64,000 bases of DNA from Streptomyces roseoviridis (GTDB taxonomy: Bacteria > Actinomycetota > Actinomycetes > Streptomycetales > Streptomycetaceae). Position 1 is the first letter of the stretch. Every line of letters starts with the position of its first letter. Shown here piece after piece: positions 63,632-64,000 of this stretch. The notes beneath the pieces are model-generated. The model was not told the origin of the DNA. It worked only from the letters and a program-made list of their open reading frames with translations, and did no database searches. The position numbers and the translations under genes are program-made. Location: assembly GCF_039535235.1 (NCBI RefSeq), contig NZ_BAAAWU010000001.1, positions 1,984,001 through 2,048,000 on the forward strand, given 5' to 3'.

Positions 63632-64000
63632 GTGCGGCCAGTGTTCGCTCTCGTGATCAGTCAGATAGTGACCCTCGTCGGCGTCCTCGCCGGTGCCCTG
63701 ACCTCGTTCCTCGTGACCTCCGCGGCCGAGCGCACGCGGCACCGCCGGACCATGGCGACGCGCTGGGACGAGCGCAAGCTCGCCACCTACATCGAGTACG
63801 CCGAGTGTGTGAAGGAGATATCCAGTACGGCCAAGCGGGCCCGCCAGGCGGCGGAGGGGTCGGACGAACGGGCGGACTACCTGACCCGCATGGAGACGGC
63901 CGAGCTGCGGCGGTCCGTGCTCTTCGAAACCCTCGTCCTGCTGGCCTTGCCGGCGGCGATCGAGGCCGCCCACGCCGTCAACCTCGCCCTGTGGCGGGAG
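63632..64000 (+). CDS. Hypothetical membrane-anchored protein (3' end cut off by window)
   Basis: About 123 codons are visible. A GTG at 63632 follows AAGGGGG. The product has one N-terminal helix (VFALVISQIVTLVGVLAGALTSFLV) and then charged helical sequence (TRHRRTMATRWDERKLATYIEYAECVKEIS). It is not in any family I recognise; a small coiled, cytoplasmic-facing membrane anchor is likely. Confidence 0.6.
   Translation, partial: MRPVFALVISQIVTLVGVLAGALTSFLVTSAAERTRHRRTMATRWDERKLATYIEYAECVKEISSTAKRARQAAEGSDERADYLTRMETAELRRSVLFETLVLLALPAAIEAAHAVNLALWRE

Noticed and set aside
59525..63973. A 1482-codon open frame on the minus strand
   Set aside because: It is antisense to the NCS1 permease and oxidoreductase genes and runs through ftsY in another frame. 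It has Arg/Pro/His-rich shadow composition and no family motif.

Overview
The window is a stretch of core chromosome from a Streptomyces species. The evidence is very high GC with G/C-biased third positions, frequent GTG starts, start-stop (ATGA) coupling, a whiG sigma factor, an nsdA-type developmental regulator, a run of four type I signal peptidases, and gene order typical of the genus. No phage, insertion sequence, plasmid, CRISPR array, rRNA or tRNA gene was seen.

Region 1 (1-18.4 kb) is a polyamine/GABA block. It holds a spermidine/putrescine ABC transporter (potABCD order, minus strand), two aldehyde dehydrogenases of the gamma-aminobutyraldehyde type (3792-5306 and 14756-16192), an Lrp/AsnC regulator (16384) and a putrescine/GABA-type aminotransferase (16893). 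Both dehydrogenase promoters carry the same operator-like motif, with copies 31 bp apart, next to the Lrp gene. Between these genes lie a NADAR protein, a COG1816 deaminase (probably aminodeoxyfutalosine deaminase), a GDPD, a DUF574 methyltransferase, a two-component system, a penicillin-binding-type serine hydrolase and small membrane proteins. Region 2 (18.4-27.1 kb) has an unusual ABC ATPase/membrane protein pair, a LOG-like protein, two unknown genes, and a thiamine-type ABC transporter headed by a clear TPP riboswitch and an attenuator hairpin.

Region 3 (27-47.5 kb) is a long run of minus-strand housekeeping genes: rlmN, cdsA-frr, pyrH, tsf-rpsB, then whiG, dprA-comM-yraN, DUF2469, NUDIX, sipZ/Y/X/W, rplS-trmD-rimM-khpA-rpsP. 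An M23 peptidase and a TetR regulator sit between rpsB and whiG. Region 4 (47.5-61 kb) carries a methyltransferase, ftsH, ffh, the nitrogen operon amtB-glnK-glnD with a textbook-shaped GlnR box upstream, nsdA, a primase-like protein and ftsY. The SRP pair ffh/ftsY therefore flanks the PII system. The right end (61-64 kb) has an NCS1 permease, a luciferase-like oxidoreductase behind an SD-sequestering hairpin, and a truncated membrane-anchored ORF.

I found no obviously new multi-gene system. The most promising signals are regulatory: the shared Lrp-type operator, a set of TANNNT-N6-start (leaderless) promoters at genes without a well-placed Shine-Dalgarno, a palindrome over the -35 of a small membrane protein gene, two DnaA-box pairs with identical 18-bp spacing, and SD-masking hairpins. 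Several proteins also depart from family motifs (ABC ATPase at 18400, LOG protein at 20362, M23 peptidase at 33204).
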